Assembly: GCF_030253575.1 (NCBI RefSeq)
Contig: NC_080559.1
Coordinates: 35,005,001-35,069,000, forward strand
Origin: Rhododendron vialii
Lineage: Eukaryota; Streptophyta; Magnoliopsida; Ericales; Ericaceae
Reading direction: 5' to 3'
DNA length: 64,000 nucleotides
This document shows, piece by piece, positions 47,001 through 57,197 of the stretch. The position numbers and the translations under genes were made by a program. Numbering within the stretch: position 1 is the stretch's first letter; every line of letters begins with the position of its first letter. The notes beneath the pieces are model-generated. The model was not told where the DNA came from and did no database searches. It saw only the letters and a program-made list of their open reading frames with translations.

Positions 47001-50000
47001 GTTTTTGGAATATCACGGAACACGATGCTCTCGACACAGCTCAATGGAAAAAACAGATTCATGTAACCGACCTCAAATTATTGGCTTAGGCTCGGTTTGG
47101 TTTTAATGGGGAGCTTTTCGCCATGTTTACTACTAGTTGCTCAAGTTTGTCATGACAGAAAGGGAGCTCAGTTTATTCTCAAGAGATGGGTGGCCTATAG
47201 ACTGCGTAGCATAGAACGAAAACTTGAAGCCTGGTTGAGGATGTATGTCAAGTTTTGTAGGATGTGGTTTAGAATATTTGCACAACTTCGCTTTCTACTC
47301 CTCTGTAATATTTATCTGGTGCAGTAGACAACTAACTTGATTTCATATTACAGATGAATTGTGCTGACTCGGAGAATTGTCTGCATGAAGCCAGAGAAGA
47401 AGCCCAAACCCATCTTTGCGCTGCTGATCGCAGGGCCTCAGAGTATAGGGCATTGCGTTCCTCTGCTGTAAAGATGCATAGCCTTTGTGGAAGACTAAAG
47501 AGCTGTGTTTCTTCAGGCAGTGTGGCTGGGTTTCCTGAGTCCTTGCGTGCTCTAGCTCAGTCTTTGGCTAAGTAAGTTGCCAATGTATTTCTTTATGTTC
47601 CCTAGCATATCCGCATCCGCCATTTGTTGATAAGCTTTAGCATTTCCGTTACTATATGAGCATTTTACGTACTTCTTGATTCCCCTACTTTCCTTTGTTC
47701 ATTCAACGGTCTAATTTATATGTAGGAAAAGTCAATCATAATTTAAATGCCTGTTAAATATAATACCACCAGGGACTTGGATAGGTGTGTCCACTGCAGA
47801 TATTAGGATTATGCTAATTCCAATTCAGGGACACTGGCGAGGGTTAAATATCTTTAGACATCAGTGCTATGTTCAGTCATTCTGAAGCAACCATGTTGAA
47901 AAGTCACGTCATTCGTGATTGTAAGGTGCTATTATATGGTAAAAGTAAGTCTTCGCTTCATTTGCATTAGTGTACTGACAAAATGCCATACCTTCTCTTC
48001 TTTTAGTGGTATCTTCTTCTTTTGACTCTCTTCAAATGAATCGATGTGTGATGATTGACATTTAAACAAACGTTCTGACCTTTATGTCCTCTAATGCCCT
48101 CTTCATTTTGATTTCTCAACTTAACTACAAACCTTTGTCCCAAGACTCCCAACTTAACAACAGCGGACAGTGACTTAAAAAGCGCACTTAGGCGTGCTTC
48201 AAAGTGAGGGTGAAGCGCAAAAAGCACGCGCCTCGGGACTCAGCCCAAGGCGCATGAAGCGAGCGCCTAAACCATCAACTCTAATAAATGTTTGTCTTTA
48301 TCAGAGCCACTCATTTGTTTTAGTCGATATTGTTGAATAAGATCCAACGCACTAGATTAGAGCTTTTAATGAGATCAAAGCACCAGATCACAACTCTTAT
48401 AAAATACCCTAAGTCCTAATACGTTTTCCACTGGCGCTGCTTCTACAAGACGACGACTCTCCATATTGGAGTGCTATTCGCATTACTTCATCACGTTTAT
48501 AATTTCTAAAGCTAAACATTCAAAAATTATTTTTTAATGGATGCATAGTATGTTCTTTTTTTATTGTTTCATATATGGTCTTTTGAATGTCATGTATGAT
48601 TATTGACATTCCACCTTTTGGACTTCATAGTATGATACTTTTTTTTTTTTATCAGCAACAATAACATTTTATTTAAGAAAACTTGATAAAGGGTACATCA
48701 AGTTGGGGGAGAGGGGAGACGAATCCAACCAAAGGTTGAATGGAAAAGAAAACACCAAATGGGACAAAGCCCAAGACACCCAGGGGCAAAGCCTGAAACA
48801 CCTAAAAGGGCAAAGCCCTAACAACACGTAATGTGCCAAGCCAGCACCCTATGGGCAAAGCCCATGAAACAGTGGGCCAAGCCCAGCAAGAAAAACAAAA
48901 CGCAACCCTGGCAAAACGATCCCTCCAACTGTCGACCCACGCTCCAAAACACCAGCCTCCGTCTGACCAGCAGCCGCGCCAAAACTGACCACGGACACCG
49001 CCGGACACCCATTGCCACCTCCAGAACCTGCAAGAGCAATCTCCAGAAGCACTGATCGGTACTTGGCTTATTATATATGTTGCTTTCAATATTTTTTCGC
49101 TTGGTAAAGTACATTCTACTCTCTTTTTTTCAATGTGCGTTATAATTCACTGAGGTGTGTTGCTTCGCTCTTTGTTGCTTAGGCTCCAAGGGCCCTTGGC
49201 GCTTTGATGTGCCTCTGGCTTTTTAAAAAATTGAGCGGAACTATTGCCTCATCCATTGTGATTGAGCACTGCTCTTCAAGGTCTATTTCACTGTGACTTA
49301 TACATACACAATAAGCTTAGTTATCAACATGCGAAGATGGCATGAAGTCTATTGTACTCTGTTATCCCTTTTTTCCACGATAATAAATTGTGAAAATCTC
49401 TGAGGATCAAATTGCTTCCACTGTGAATTTCAGATCCACCAATGATAGGGACAATGATGGTACTATTGAGTTTGGAGAATGCATCCGGGTACTCGCTGAC
49501 AAAGTTGGTGTCTTGTCAAGGCACTGTGAAGAGCTGCTTGATAGGTATCCAAAGGCTGAAGTTGCAAATGAGCAACTTAAAAAGGAAGTGGAAGAAAAGA
49601 AAGAGTTGCTCAATGCTCTATACATGAAACATCAGCTTGAGAAACAGGTAAGCTTTCAGGCCAAGTTTGACTTCTTCACCAAAGTTGTGGCTGACACACA
49701 CACACACACATACTGGGAACGGATGTCTATAGATTATGAATACTGGACACATTTTACTTCATTTATGGAGTACATTTTTGGAAAGTGAACATTAGTTCCA
49801 TATTCATTGATCTGATGACTTCACTTTGTTGGTTGTTTGGCTGCTAGGCCGGTAGCGAGTCGGGTACTTGTGTGAAGGGTTCATGAGCGAGGAAGCAACT
49901 ATATTCAATAGAAGAAACATGAAGATAGGCCATAGGCTCTTTGACTTCCAACAAAAGTCTTTCTAAAGCTCTGTTTGGATTTAGCTGTGTTTGGATTTGG

Positions 50001-50860
50001 ATTTAAGATTTTTTTTGAAAAATAGTAGGGGTAATAAGTGGAGAGAGATAGAGAGAGAAATATGAAAGTAGGAAAAATTTAGGAGGAATCTAGGGGGTAT
50101 TTTTTGAAAAATGCTTTTTGAAAAGCAAAGAGAACAAGGCTGATTTGCGGAGGGATTATGGAGCGAAAAGAAAGATGAAAGGAAATTTGGAAGTGAGAAG
50201 GCAATTTATTATCTTGTTTCCAATCATTTTCCTTTCTGCTAATAAAGGCCTCCACTAACAGTGACCTGAACGCAGCCTAATGAAATTTTGTAAATCAGAA
50301 AACCTCGCAAGGGACCTTTTTAAGTCGGTTCTGCCAGTGGAAGCTTAATAGCCTATGTTAGTGTGAGCAGAATGGTCTGAATATTTCTTCTTCTAAACGA
50401 ACTCCTACAGATAAGAATTCGATTTTCTGGACGTTTGTGATGCTGTTGTCTTCTATGCTCTGATTGCTTTTCTGCTTTCCAAAAAAAAAAAACACAATTT
50501 CTGATCTTTTTACAGGCAAACAAGGAGAAGATTTCTTTTGGCCGTTTGGAAGTCCGCGAGATTGCTGCATTTGTCCTAAACTCTGCTGGTGATTACGAGG
50601 CAATAAACCGAAATTGCCATGACTACTACTTGTCTAAAGAATCTGTTGCCTTATTTGTGGACCATCTCCCAAACCGCCCGAGCTACATCATTGGGCAGAT
50701 AGTACATATTGAACGTCAGTCTGTCCGAGCAAGGCCCTCTAGGGGATCTCCCCTAGAGTTCCAAAAAACTCCTTATGGTCTCCCAGTTGGCAGTGATTAC
50801 TTTACAGTGACAGTAGCTATGTTACCTGATACTGGCATTCATTCGCAGCCTCCTTCCTGA
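43053..50860 (+). CDS. ATG11: Autophagy-related protein 11 (ATG11)
   Basis: Five exons, 43053-43996, 44983-46630, 47354-47571, 49434-49647 and 50516-50860, all phases consistent, total 1122 residues, close to the Arabidopsis protein. Landmarks: N-terminal GKLIVHIAENGHSLELDCDE and SDQLLLCLDMKLE (ubiquitin-like part), ALDPALKALPSYERQFRYH, then VKKLVDDCLSSRLSASLRPH and GVGPAYRACLAEVVRRKASM (FIP200/ATG17-like helical region), coiled coils from about residue 590 to 865, and the C-terminal ATG11 domain ending with FGRLEVREIAAFVLN, DHLPNRPSYIIGQIVHIER and DYFTVTVAMLPDT. In plants ATG11 is a scaffold of the ATG1-ATG13 kinase complex and supports selective autophagy. The in-frame upstream ATG at 42996 is less likely. 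Intron 2 holds a LINE tail, intron 3 a LINE end and intron 4 a degenerate MITE (about 49965-50115). The gene looks intact. Confidence 0.96.
43999..44037. repeat. (CT)n directly after the ATG11 exon 1 donor
   Basis: About 19 CT units begin two bases after the donor dinucleotide (TTTGAG|GTTCTCTC). Exon 1 joins exon 2 (44983) to give the conserved QALSKDVNMVKK, which confirms that the run is intronic. Read through, it would encode a Ser-Leu repeat. Confidence 0.9.
46790..47150 (+). pseudogene. LINE ORF2 C-terminal tail in ATG11 intron 2
   Basis: The ORF at 46901-47089 reads KGRGRPRLTSEVVVQKDL, then ITEHDALDTAQWKKQIHV. This matches the usual end of plant LINE-type polyproteins (GRGRPKxTWxEVVRKDLK...DRAxWRxxIxVAD). 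It is a 5'-truncated remnant in the same sense as ATG11. The boundaries are approximate. Confidence 0.6.
48639..49060 (-). mobile_element. 5'-truncated LINE 3' end in ATG11 intron 3
   Basis: On the minus strand the segment ends AAATAAAATGTTATTGTTGCTG followed by an A-tail (T-run at plus 48639-48650), with a long GC-rich sequence of a GGGCTTTGCCC type before it, typical of a LINE 3' untranslated region. It lies antisense in the intron. The surrounding GCGCACTTAGGCG (about 48180) and GGCGCTTTGATGTGCC (about 49198) look like the inverted ends of an older MITE that it interrupted. Confidence 0.55.
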
Positions 50861-52090
50861 TCTTTGTGAAAATGAAGACTGACCTGATGGAAGAAACCTA
50901 GTGTACATTTACGATACTCTAATCAAAGATAAGTCCTCATGCTGGTGGGATAATTGAGTAATTTCCTTTCTGTACAGATGATGATAAACTCAGTTCAATC
51001 TTCCCATTGTATATAAAGCTACTAATTATCTGATTTGTAAGTAATAACCCTTTGTAAATGTACAATTGTCTGTTTAGAGTCTTTAGACTCCCATAATGGT
51101 AAGAGAACTCTTTAAAACTCTGCTTTTGCAGGTTACTTGCTTTCTTAACCTTAGGGTAGGACTGCAAACGAGCCAAAAACTCGAGTTCGGCTCGATTACT
51201 AAACGAGCCGAGTGTCAAGTTGCTCTCGAGGAGCTTGATTCGTTTGTAGCCCCACCCTAGGGGTAGTCTGCGCTTTGTTTTGAATTGGATAGAGTCCCAA
51301 ATGTCTTTCTCCTCGAATGGGCTAAATAAGAGTTCACTTCCCACGAGATCTTTTCAGTCCCAATCGATTTTTAGCCACTTTCCTTTTTTGGCTTTCCTGA
51401 TAAAGAACGAATATATTTAGCAAGAATATTCCAGAAAGATCTTGGAGGGATATGGTTGTTGGATTCAAACACCAAACTAGTTGAAAAACCATTTTCACTA
51501 GTGGTTCAAATGAGCCGAGCTGAGTCAAGTTGAGCCGAGCTAAGTTTTAAAATGTTTAAGCTCGACTCATTCAAAACTAGATGAGATTGAGTTGAGCTCA
51601 TTAGTGTTTAGGAAAATTGAGCTCGTCAAACAAACATAAACGAGCCAAGTGCAAAATCGATCAAATGTAAACAAGCAGAGCTTAAGCTCAAACTCAAACT
51701 CGAGCTGAACCGAGCATGAATCGAACAAATATAAACAAGTTGAGCTCAATCTCGAGCTCTCCAAGCAAAATTTAGTTAAATAGTCAAATTACCATATATA
51801 ATCAAGATAAAATTTTGTAAATGCATTTTCATGTTCGCTGAGTGGTGGCATTGATTCCCCCATAAATAATCGAGTAGCACTTGTCAACATAAAGTCTTTT
51901 TTTCTTTTTATTTTGTGTCAAGAATGTCAACATAAAGTCGTACCCTTTCCTTTCCTGGTTACGCTTCTGACGTGGCAACCCCCGAAAACTACAATAATGA
52001 TGACAACCGCACCAGATTAATCCCGTTTGAACCGACATCATGTATACACGCCTTGTGGGCCCACAACGAAACCTTTAAAACCCCACGAGC
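50861..52090. other. ATG11 3' flank and repeats
   Basis: Begins with the ATG11 3' untranslated region. A small MITE lies at 51152-51259. The stretch 51480-51780 is dense in GAGCTCG, GAGCCGAGC and CTCGAGCT words, a common GAGCTC-rich plant repeat. The minus-strand ORF at 50937-51344 is caused by these repeats. No gene. Confidence 0.55.
51152..51259. mobile_element. Small MITE with TAGGGT ends
   Basis: Starts TAGGGTAGGACTGCAAACGA and ends TCGTTTGTAGCCCCACCCTA; the two ends are reverse complements with few mismatches. The interior is rich in GAGCCGAG words. The size of about 108 bases and the ends suggest a hAT-type derivative. No matching 8-base flanks. Confidence 0.65.
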
Positions 52091-52990
52091 TCTACCGCCA
52101 AAACCCTAACCCCACTCTCTCTTCCTCTCTTTCCGCTCCGACCTAGGGTTTCTTCTGTTTTTATGCTGCTCCACTAAACTTTGTTGGGATTTTCCCCCCT
52201 CTTCGGCTTGGGTTGAACGTCAACCCACTTGCTGAATCACAAGGTTGGTTCTGCTACCATCTTTTTCCTTTCATAAACACATATTTAACGTCTAATTGTT
52301 GATTTGAAATTTTCTGTATGTGTTTGTTTCTTTGGGTATTAATGGGTTGGACTTCGATTTTATTTCATTGCGTGTTTTTTGTTTAGTAGTACTTTATTAC
52401 CGTGGGGTTTATATGATTAGAAGTTTGTACATTTGGATTTTGTTTATTTATGTTTACCATTTTCAGTCTAATTTTCGTTCTAAAATTAGGGTTCCTATAT
52501 TCATTATTGCTATTGTGATGTTTTAGTTAATGGAAAAGATATATCGGGATTTTGAAGGGAATTGTAGCCTGTATTCGTCTGAATGTTACAAAGGACATTT
52601 TCCAGTAATATCCTTAAAGCTGTTCCAAAATCGGGAATAGATTGGATATGGAGAATGATTCATCAGAGTCATGTACAAATCATAACGGTCTCTTGGATTT
52701 TGTTATGTGATGCAATGGAAGTTTCTTGTGTATGTGTTTATGAGTTACAGTGTAGTTTTTCTTCCTAAACTGTATCCACTTTCTGGGTTTGGTAGATAAA
52801 GTCTCGGGGTTCATTAATGTGACTATGGTTTTGTATACACTTTTTCAATCTTTCTAGCACTTCTCGGTGAAACAGAAAAAAGATCAATCATTGGTTTATT
52901 AGCTACAATTTAGAGAAATATCGCTGCAACATGACTTAATGAATAATTCTAATAATCTTCCTATATGTTATCTAATATCAGGAACAGAAT
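52091..52990 (+). promoter_or_regulatory. Promoter/leader of the RING-type gene with telo-boxes
   Basis: AAACCCTAA occurs at about 52102-52110 and its inverse, TAGGGTTT, at about 52145-52152, in a CT-rich context typical of plant housekeeping promoters or leaders. A leader exon probably ends near 52240 (CACAAG|GTTGG), with an intron to an acceptor at about 52980 (AATATCAG). No earlier coding exon was found. Confidence 0.5.
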
Positions 52991-55338
52991 ATGGAGAGGG
53001 TTTATCAGAATCATCCAGAAGTTTCCCCTGCAAGTGATTCTGATGAAGATTCCCAATACTACATCATGCGAAATAAGCCATCGAACCATATTGGATCTGT
53101 GCAATACTTTGGATCTAACTACACCTTCCCTCCCATTCAATATGGGCAAATGCCAGTTTTACAGCATCCGGTAGGCTATATCACCAATACGTACCCATCC
53201 TATGATCGTGTTCATATGCATGCAGCAAATTTCTTACCTTATGGATCACAGTGTAGTCATTCACAGCAACCACTTTTCCAAAGGGATCCTAGAAAGTTTC
53301 AAGATCGTTTGTTTGTAGCAAAGAACTTTTATAATATAGGAGGGCCAGCTGCTAAATATTCTAGAGGTCAGCACATTCAGAGACTGTTTGATGGCAATTC
53401 GCATTGCTTTAGATCTGGAGATGATATATATGCAGGAAACCAATCTAATGTTCATACAAGCAGGGTTTACTCTTGCAATGAGGGGCATTCTTTTACCGAC
53501 TCATGTTTCTTCCCTTCGTCACAAGCCAATGCAGACTTTTCAGCTCTCAACCAAGACACACAATATGGCTGCTATTCACTCCCTGGCTATACAAGTGGTG
53601 GGGATCTTGCTGATGATAGAGATGTTCAGAATACCTACCATGGGGAAAATTCAACACAATCTAATATCCTCTCAATGGCACAAGGGTCTATGCAGCAAAA
53701 TTTTCCCCTGGCAGAGGACTATAGTTTGAATAGTTTAAGTAAAGGCGCTGATGGAGATACAGGATACATAAGTGAAGATACTGATAGAGACTTTGAAGGA
53801 TGTGATGCTGCTACAAAGCTCGTTGGTCAAGATCATTCACAGCAGCAGCATGGTTACAAGGATGGAGTAGGGACCAACTCACCAGACTCTTCTGATTCTT
53901 CTGTGGTTTCTTCTACATTGGGGACCAAGGAAAGTACTATAAAAGCAAGACGAAAAGGTAGCATGTTTGCACTTTAGTGCTCTACTCTGAATATTGTGAT
54001 TGCGTAGGATAGAAAAAATTCTCATTTTTGGTCACATTATTGACGGTTAACAATCCCCCCTCCTTCCCGTTCACCCATAAGCCTGAGCTAACCTACAATG
54101 AAGAGATTGTTTCTTTGTTGTCTTCTTGCTTGGTTTCGGTTGGGTTTTAGTTTTGACATTCTCCGCTCTCTTTTAATAGTCCTAAACAGTGTAGTTATTG
54201 CTTCCTGCACTTCACGGTAGTCACTAGAACTGTCAGGATTGAAGTCCTGCCTGAAGCAGCTTAAATTAAAGCTAGGATTGTTGACACAAGAATTGTCTAA
54301 TAACTTGTAAATTGTTTTCCTATCTTTTGATTTTACGACAAAACGTAATTGGAAAGTCTCTCCTCTTGCAGGTCAACGACGTAATACTCCACGCAATAAG
54401 TCAATTCAGTCAATCCGAGATCATGCACCACAGATCAGAGTAGGAAACCGAAAGGCTTCAATTCCTAGTCTAGTTTATCTCAAGAAGATCAAGGCTCAAC
54501 TTGCTGCTAGGCGATCCAGGACTCCCACCACTCCGATCCACCATATCACATGGGATGGTATGTCTCAGGTTTCTGTTGTTCAAGTCTCTTCTTGTTTTCC
54601 ATTTTCTTGTCACTATTGCGGTGCTCAGCTTATGGATTTTCAGATTACTAAGGAAAAAAAGAAAAATGATACGGAAACTACAGAAGTAGATAAGCTTCTT
54701 CACTTCATTATCTTCTTATATTTTTCTTTGCCTTTTCCTTTGTCTCCAACTTCACGAATCATTGATCCAAGCATGGGCTGAATATTGATAACGTGCCCAA
54801 TAAGTGGAGTTAGCGATTAAAGTCCCGTAGAGGCTTATGTTTCAACCAGAAGCAGGAATTGGTGCCTTTCATATAAGACAGCAAGTATCTAAAGTTACTC
54901 ATGGGTACTACTTACAAAATCATTTCAGGAATCAGGATTATGTTGCTGTATTTGTGTATTTTTTTGCATCTCTCTGTACAGATGTCTCTCTATTGTCCTT
55001 ATCTGCGCTTCTCAATCTTTAATCTCGCATTCTATCTCCACTACCCCTCCTTCCCTCTCTTAACGTGCGACATCATTGTGCTTTCAGGCTGCGATGAAGA
55101 ATCTGAGCCAGCTGGACAGAGTTGCCCCTTCTGCGACAAGGATCTCTCGTATGCACCAATAGACGACGATGAATATGAGTATACAGATATACTAATTGAT
55201 GAGCCTCCTAAACTTCCAGGTGTTGCAGTTTTGTCATGTGGTCATTTTTTCCATAGCCAATGCTTGGAGCTCAACATTCCTGAAGAGTTCACAGACCCTC
55301 CCTGCTTTCTTTGTTTGAGCTATGGCGAAAGAAGTTGA
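52991..55338 (+). CDS. RING/zinc-finger-type protein, likely ubiquitin ligase
   Basis: Three coding exons, 52991-53957, 54372-54557 and 55088-55338, phases consistent, 467 residues. The first 320 residues are low in recognisable domains and rich in Ser, Asn, Gln and Tyr. A basic segment (KARRKGQRRNTPRNKS, then AQLAARRSRTP) crosses the first junction. The last exon has a Cys/His pattern, CPFC at about 398, SCGHFFHSQC near 436 and PPCFLC near 459, spaced like a RING-type zinc-binding fold with a long central loop. Such proteins usually act as E3 ubiquitin ligases, but the substrate is unknown. The start follows an acceptor by about ten bases and is the first ATG of the exon. Short ORFs in the last intron (54558-55087) are not needed for the frame. 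I recognise the domain but not the specific gene. Confidence 0.8.
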
Positions 55339-56129
55339 TCTTGATCATTTTGCTGTTTTCTCCTATTAGAAAGGCGGATACAGTTGAGTAATTCAAGAAC
55401 AGCCGGATGGAAGTTGTGTTTAACCGTACATCTACGGAACTATAAACCATATGCCACTTATCATAAATGGGAATGTGCACAGGAAATTATAGGTGTTTGG
55501 TTGGAAGTTTAGTTTAGTTTAGTTTTGGTAGTGGATGAAGAGAGAAATAGAGTAATGATTGAAGATAGAGGTAATGATTGAAGAGAGATAGAGAGAGATT
55601 AGAAAGTAAAAATTGGAAAAATAGGGTAATGATTGAAGAAAGAAGTAGGGTAATGATTAGAAACAAAATTAAAACTAAAACTAAGTTGGAGTCTGAACAA
55701 AGCGTATCATGTATACATTCTGTTTTAGCTCCATGTATAGATTTTCAAACTGGTTGTTGCACTTTGTTTGTATTTACTGCATTCATTCTGTGGCAAATGT
55801 TTGTATTCACTGCGTTCATTCCGTGGCAAAAGTTTTACGCACCATACTTTCCATGGTGAATGTCACGGTCACTTCTGCATTGCCCAGCAAGCTAGCCAAC
55901 CAACGTACATTTCGTCGCTTCATTGCTATGGCACGGGTTTGGGTCACAAAAATTAGTCTCTTCACAGTAACGTGTGGATAAAGTTGTAGAATTAATCTTG
56001 GTGAACCTACAGATGTTACGGAGTACCTTGGACACTTTTTATTTATTTGTTTGTTTATATGATTATGAGAGCAACAGAAGAAAGGACAGAAAACGGCTCA
56101 AGAGGGACACTCTTTAGCCATAATATGCT
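55339..56129. other. 3' flank of the RING-type gene
   Basis: The early part is expected to be 3' untranslated region. A MITE-like element occupies 55494-55703. The direct repeat TTCATTC(T/C)GTGGCAAA lies at about 55783 and 55816. No gene. Confidence 0.5.
55494..55703. mobile_element. MITE-like element, TGTTTGGTTGGAAG ends
   Basis: Begins TGTTTGGTTGGAAGTTTAG and ends CTAAGTTGGAGTCTGAACA; the complementary ends share TGTTxxG and TTAGTTTTAG words. The inside carries repeated GTAATGATTGAAGA units and GAGAGATAGAGAGAG, which are the complement of words in the element at 17028-17231. Confidence 0.6.
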
Positions 56130-56763
56130 CTAAATCGGGCAGAATACAACCCGTAAAAGTTTCCTACTCAAACAATTTGTCACAATCCAATTGTTCCTGA
56201 CGCTGCCCAAGTCTTGATATCTTTCACTATCACAGAGATTTCCCGCGGGCATTGCTCCGGGGAACCTGTAATGCCGGCTAATCAACTCCTTGCAGTCAGA
56301 TTCAAACAAAACTTCTGAGAAATTCTGCTCCCTAGCTACCATACAGGCAAGCCGATACACCACGGTCCCTGGCAATGATGCCTAAGGCAGCCAAGCTGCG
56401 GGAGGAATGAAAGGCTCCATCAGAAATTTTTATGCCAGAAGTTGGGGGGGGGGGGGGGGGGGGGGGGAACCCACCTCGATTCATGAGAGCTCCCAGAATC
56501 TGAATTAGTAAAAATTGCTTGTAGTTAATCTTTATTCGCCATGCTAGCCTTGCCTTCTCAATACACTCTTCTGGATTTGGCTGCTTGCCATTGAAAACCC
56601 ACACATTTCTTGCTTTGTAAGAGAAGAGTGAGGGTGGTTGTGAGGGAGATTTGGAGCGGGGATAAAGGGGTAGGTTAGGTTGGAGAGATGGTGGGGTGGT
56701 TGAGGAGAGGCCGTGAGGAGCCAGAAGATGGTGAAGAAAGCTGGGTTTGTTTATGGCAGACAC
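56130..56763 (-). pseudogene. Retroelement-type RNase H-like domain, frameshifted
   Basis: On the minus strand the first ORF (56763-56332) contains KARNVWVFNGKQPNPEECIE, then SDGAFHSSRSLAALGIIARD. The second ORF (56375-56130), in another frame, continues with RLACMVAREQNFSEVLFESD. This is the order of the plant RNase H-like domain (reverse-transcriptase-like family) found at the end of LINE-derived genes. Candidate active-site acidic residues are Asp in SDGAF, Glu in AREQN and Asp in FESD. The frame breaks near 56340-56375, so it is a pseudogene. A poly-G run in the middle would encode a proline string. The N-terminal 50 residues are Pro/Ser-rich and unassigned. Confidence 0.7.
56444..56467. 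repeat. Poly(G) run of 24
   Basis: Twenty-four consecutive G bases lie on the plus strand inside the RNase H-like pseudogene (eight prolines on the minus strand). Such length is rare in plant DNA and error-prone in sequencing, so its exact length should be treated with care. Confidence 0.9.
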
Positions 56764-57197
56764 AGGGTCAAGGAGCCACTCAGGGCATAGCTCTCATTTT
56801 AGAGAGATAGCTGCTGTCAGTACCTTATACACTGGGTATCCCCTTACTTTAGCACTGATATAAATCTAGCTAGGCCATCTAATTGATTGTATTTTGATAA
56901 CATATGTTGCTTACCATCTGATATACCTAACCAAGTACTCCGTAGTTTTTGTCTACCATCAGATATGGCACGCTAACAATATTCTAGGTTAAAAGGATTC
57001 ATGTTGGATCGATTGTGCAATTATTGTGCATCTGCCCTATTAGATGTAAACAAAATGTGGTACACATCAAGGGGAAAAATCGCCATTTGCATAAATTAAT
57101 ATGGAAATTCGAAGCATTAAGAGCTTCATTTACAAAAAAAAAAAATGTAAAGAAGAAATAAGAAACCACCTCCTCCCAAACAATGCAAGCACTACCT
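56764..57197. other. Between the pseudogene and the bL35 gene
   Basis: No gene recognised. The right end should include the 3' untranslated region of the plastid ribosomal gene, with an A-run near 57136-57146. Confidence 0.5.

Noticed and set aside
50937-51344. 135-residue minus-strand ORF
   Set aside because: Lies in the ATG11 3' untranslated region and a MITE; no family features.
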